This document shows, one piece after another, positions 61,362 through 64,000 of a stretch of DNA of 64,000 bases (position 1 is the stretch's first letter; each line of letters starts with the position of its first letter). Position numbers and translations under genes: made by a program. The notes under the pieces are model-generated. The model had not been told where the DNA came from. It did no database searches and was given only the letters and a program-made list of their open reading frames with translations. The stretch covers positions 2,728,001 to 2,792,000 of the forward strand of contig CBDHHE010000001.1 in the NCBI GenBank assembly GCA_965263335.1, written 5' to 3'. This DNA is from Thermohalobaculum sp965263335. Lineage in GTDB: Bacteria; Pseudomonadota; Alphaproteobacteria; Rhodobacterales; Rhodobacteraceae.

Positions 61362-62374
61362 TGACGCGAGCTGAGGCCCAGGCCGCATTTCTCGCAGAGG
61401 CGGGCTGGAGCCATGCCAGCATCGGTCCGCTGGCGGGAGATGCGTCGAACCGGCGCTACCTGCGGCTGACACGTCCCGAGGGCACGCCTGCCGTGCTGAT
61501 GGACGCGCCGCCGGAACCCGGCGAGGATGTCCGCCCGTTCGCAGCCATAAGCCACTGGCTGCGCGCCCAAGGGTTCTCGGCGCCTGAGATCCTGGCGGAG
61601 GACGCGGCGCACGGGTTCCTGCTGCTGGAGGATTTGGGAGACGATCTCTTCGCGCGCTGGATCCCGCACGCACCCGGTGACGAGGATCGCCTGTACCGCG
61701 CAGCCATCGACCTGCTGGTTCATCTCGCTCACATTCCGGCCCCGCAACGGATGGACGGTCATACCCTCGATCCCTACGACCTGGATACTCTGCGACGGGA
61801 ATGGATGCTCTTCGCCGACTGGTGGCTGCACCACACAGGCGTTGAAACCGGCGAATTTGCGGAGCTTGCCGAGCAGGCATTTGCGCCGATCAGCACGGCG
61901 CGAGAGGTGGTCGTTCTCAGAGACTATCATGCCGAGAACTTGATCTGGCTGCCTGGCCGGTCCGGCATTGCCTCGGTGGGCCTGCTGGACTTTCAAGATG
62001 CTCTGGCAGGGCATGCGGCCTACGACCTTGTCTCGCTCCTCGAGGATGCCAGGCGCGACACCAGCCCCGAGCTTCGCGCGAGCATGATCGCGGCCTACCT
62101 CGCGGCACGACCCGAGCTGGATGCCGAGCAGTTTCGGCGCGACTACACGCTCCTGGGGGCGCAGCGCAATCTCAAGATCATCGGCATTTTCACACGGCTC
62201 GCGATCAGAGACCGCAAGGCGCGTTATCTCGAGCTCATCCCGCGCGTATGGGGCCACCTGGCGCAAGACCTGGCGCACCCCGAGCTTTCGGCGCTGCGGA
62301 CATGGGTCGAGCGTCATTCACCAGCGCCCGATGGCCCGACCCTCGCCAGGCTGCGCGGGAAGGCTGCCGGATGA
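61361..62374 (+). CDS. amgK: Anomeric N-acetylmuramate/N-acetylglucosamine kinase
   Basis: A 337-aa aminoglycoside-phosphotransferase-fold kinase of the peptidoglycan sugar-salvage pathway, which makes MurNAc-1-phosphate. It shows PLAGDASNRRYLRL (P-loop-like), LLLEDLGDDLF, and the catalytic loop VLRDYHAENLIWL with LLDFQDALAGHAAYDL. ATG 61361 overlaps the tsaE stop (TGATG) and has GGGAGA upstream; an in-frame ATG at 61349 is an alternative. MurU is encoded next, as in Pseudomonas and other alphaproteobacteria. Confidence 0.93.
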   Translation: MTRAEAQAAFLAEAGWSHASIGPLAGDASNRRYLRLTRPEGTPAVLMDAPPEPGEDVRPFAAISHWLRAQGFSAPEILAEDAAHGFLLLEDLGDDLFARWIPHAPGDEDRLYRAAIDLLVHLAHIPAPQRMDGHTLDPYDLDTLRREWMLFADWWLHHTGVETGEFAELAEQAFAPISTAREVVVLRDYHAENLIWLPGRSGIASVGLLDFQDALAGHAAYDLVSLLEDARRDTSPELRASMIAAYLAARPELDAEQFRRDYTLLGAQRNLKIIGIFTRLAIRDRKARYLELIPRVWGHLAQDLAHPELSALRTWVERHSPAPDGPTLARLRGKAAG

Positions 62375-63093
62375 ACGCGCCAAGCTCCGCCATGATCCTG
62401 GCCGCGGGCTTCGGCACACGGATGGGGGCGCTGACGAAGACCACGCCGAAGCCTCTCCTGAAAGTCGCCGGGCGGGCGATGCTGGATCATGTTCTCGATC
62501 ACTGTGCGGCGGTTGGCGTCAACCGCGCGGTCGTCAACCTGCACTATCTCGGCGGTCAAATCCGTACCCATCTCGCGGCACGACACGAACCGACGATCAC
62601 ATTCTCTGAAGAGATGCCCGTCATCCTCGACACGGGCGGCGGCGTGAAGCAGGCACTGCCTTCGCTTGGACCGGATCCGTTCTACGTCGCCAACTCGGAT
62701 TCGATCTGGGTGGGACCAAATCCGCTGGAGTCGTTGGCACGGGCCTGGGCGCCTGAAAAGATGGACGCCCTTCTGCTGCTCGTATCGGTGGACAGCGCCC
62801 GCGCCTACACCCGTGCGGGCGACTTCCACCTCGAGGCGGATCTCGAGGCACCGGTGCGGCGCGGCCGCGCGGACCGCGCACCGTTCATCTATTCAGGTGC
62901 ACACATTCTTGCACCTGGCGTCATGGCAGATGCGCCCGAGGGCGCGTTCTCGCTGAACCTGATATGGGACCGTCTTCTGGCGGCAGACCGGCTCAGGGCC
63001 GTCGTCTATCCCGGAGCTTGGGTAGATGTCGGCACACCGGACGGGCTTGCCGCCGCCGATACCGCCTTGGCCGGAGTGCCGCCGGGCGCATGA
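62371..63093 (+). CDS. murU: N-acetylmuramate-1-phosphate uridylyltransferase
   Basis: A 240-aa nucleotidyltransferase that makes UDP-MurNAc in the salvage route and lets cells bypass MurA. Family elements: AMILAAGFGTRMGALTKTTPKPLLKV, DHVLDHCAAVGVNRAVVNLHYLG, LDTGGGVKQAL and FYVANSDSIW. ATG 62371 overlaps the amgK stop. It is coupled to addB downstream by an ATGA overlap. Confidence 0.93.
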   Translation: MNAPSSAMILAAGFGTRMGALTKTTPKPLLKVAGRAMLDHVLDHCAAVGVNRAVVNLHYLGGQIRTHLAARHEPTITFSEEMPVILDTGGGVKQALPSLGPDPFYVANSDSIWVGPNPLESLARAWAPEKMDALLLLVSVDSARAYTRAGDFHLEADLEAPVRRGRADRAPFIYSGAHILAPGVMADAPEGAFSLNLIWDRLLAADRLRAVVYPGAWVDVGTPDGLAAADTALAGVPPGA

Positions 63094-64000
63094 CGCTGTT
63101 CGCAAGCCCCGCACCGCACCTCTACGCGATCCCACCGGGCGCTGATTTTGCCAGTGTCTTTGCGGCGGGGTTCTGGGACAGGCTGGCTTCGCTGCCGCCA
63201 GAGATCGCCGCGCGCACCGTCGTCATGGTCAACACCAGGCGCAGCCTGCGCCGGATTGAAGAGGCGATTGCCGCGCATCCCGGGCGGGCTGCCTTCGTGC
63301 CGCGCATGGTCATTCTGCCCGAGCTTGGCACCGATCCGCTGACCGCACCCGAGCTTGGCCCGCCGATCGGCACACTTGAGCGGCGCCTGCATCTGACGCG
63401 CCTGGTCGAGCGGTACCTGTCATCCCATGCCCGGGAAGCAACCCGCACCGCACCTCTTTCCGCCGCACCGGCGCTCGCCGACTCCCTGGCGCGGCTGATG
63501 GACGAATTTCAGGACGAGGACGTACCACCCGAGCGCATGGACTCGCTCTTTGAGAACACCGACGTCAGTGGCGGCGTGGCCGAGCACTGGCAGCGCACCT
63601 TGGGGTTCGTCGACATCGTTCGGAGCCACTGGCCGGCGATCCTTGCCGAGGCATCCAGTGGCGCCGTTGATCCCAGGGCGCGCCAGCGCGCGGCCATCCG
63701 GGCGTTGATCGGACGCTGGGCGCGCACCCCTCCCACAGCGCCGGTGATCGCTGCGGCATCGACCGGGTCGGTGGGCTCGACCGCGGAACTTCTCGCGGCC
63801 ATCGCCCGCCTCGCGAACGGGGCAGTCGTTCTGCCGGGCTTTGACACCGGGATCGAGCCCGCGATCTGGGATGCAGCGGGCGCGGAACACCCGATGGGCC
63901 CGTTCAAGGGCCTGATGGGGCGCCTCGGCACCACGCCCGCCGACGTCGTCGACTGGGGCACGGCTCCCGACGACGAGAAGAGGCACCAACGCCGGGCGCT
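63090..64000 (+). CDS. addB: Double-strand-break repair protein AddB (partial, C-terminus beyond window)
   Basis: The first 303 codons of a large nuclease-helicase subunit that resects DNA ends with AddA. The start reads MTLFASPAPHLYAIPPGADF, the typical alphaproteobacterial N-terminus; RTVVMVNTRRSLRRIEEAI, FVPRMVILPELGTDP and PVIAAASTGSVGSTAELLAAIARL follow. The frame runs open to the window edge and starts at an ATGA overlap with murU. Family and position are both standard for Rhodobacterales. Confidence 0.93.
   Translation, partial: MTLFASPAPHLYAIPPGADFASVFAAGFWDRLASLPPEIAARTVVMVNTRRSLRRIEEAIAAHPGRAAFVPRMVILPELGTDPLTAPELGPPIGTLERRLHLTRLVERYLSSHAREATRTAPLSAAPALADSLARLMDEFQDEDVPPERMDSLFENTDVSGGVAEHWQRTLGFVDIVRSHWPAILAEASSGAVDPRARQRAAIRALIGRWARTPPTAPVIAAASTGSVGSTAELLAAIARLANGAVVLPGFDTGIEPAIWDAAGAEHPMGPFKGLMGRLGTTPADVVDWGTAPDDEKRHQRRA

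Overview
The window looks like chromosomal DNA of an alphaproteobacterium, most likely Rhodobacteraceae (Roseobacter-type). The DNA is GC-rich, genes are densely packed with many ATGA, GTGA or TGATG overlaps, and the core blocks (purM-purN, tRNA-Leu/lipB/cytochrome c/ctaD, tsaE-amgK-murU-addB) are typical of that group. No species call is possible from the sequence alone.

Layout. 1-4.1 kb: a quaternary-amine (betaine/DMSP-like) ABC uptake system, a GcvT-type folate-dependent demethylase and a divergent LysR regulator. 4.1-8.2 kb: a PAS protein, a CAT-anticodon tRNA, purM-purN, tRNA-Asn and an SDR. 8.2-13.2 kb: XRE and LysR regulators around a two-gene FeeM/GNAT-like module and an MFS exporter. 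14-18.8 kb: maturation genes of a molybdenum hydroxylase (coxD, coxE, xdhC and a MoeA/MocA-like fusion) without structural genes. 19.1-24.4 kb: mgtE, DUF2244, ctaD, cytochrome c, lipB and tRNA-Leu(GAG).

24.4-42.8 kb is the most unusual part. Just downstream of tRNA-Leu lies a decayed excisionase-integrase pair. A complete soluble di-iron (propane-type) monooxygenase operon follows on the minus strand: prmA hydroxylase, prmB reductase, prmC small subunit, prmD coupling protein, an amidohydrolase, an MIP18/DUF59 protein, a divergent GroEL, an alcohol dehydrogenase and a BLUF blue-light protein. Upstream of prmA there is a textbook sigma-54 promoter and, about 80 bp farther upstream, an inverted repeat suited to an enhancer-binding protein. 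An AcoR-type sigma-54 activator is encoded nearby. Divergent from prmA is a tightly coupled operon of four unrecognised genes (helical protein, coiled coil, beta-propeller-like protein, 60-aa protein). A hybrid histidine kinase with an ethylene-receptor-like copper-binding membrane domain follows. Together these suggest a laterally acquired hydrocarbon-oxidation island with hydrocarbon, light and possibly ethylene inputs.

43-64 kb: an ECF sigma operon with EF-hand and metal-sensor-like periplasmic proteins; AraC regulator divergent from an RND efflux pair plus a patatin lipoprotein; two small membrane proteins and a MarR regulator; a C45-type Ntn hydrolase; a secreted caspase-like protease with Sel1 repeats; a lipoprotein ending in 34 consecutive glycines and a tryptophan; an MFS transporter; and the tsaE-amgK-murU-addB operon, with addB running off the window.
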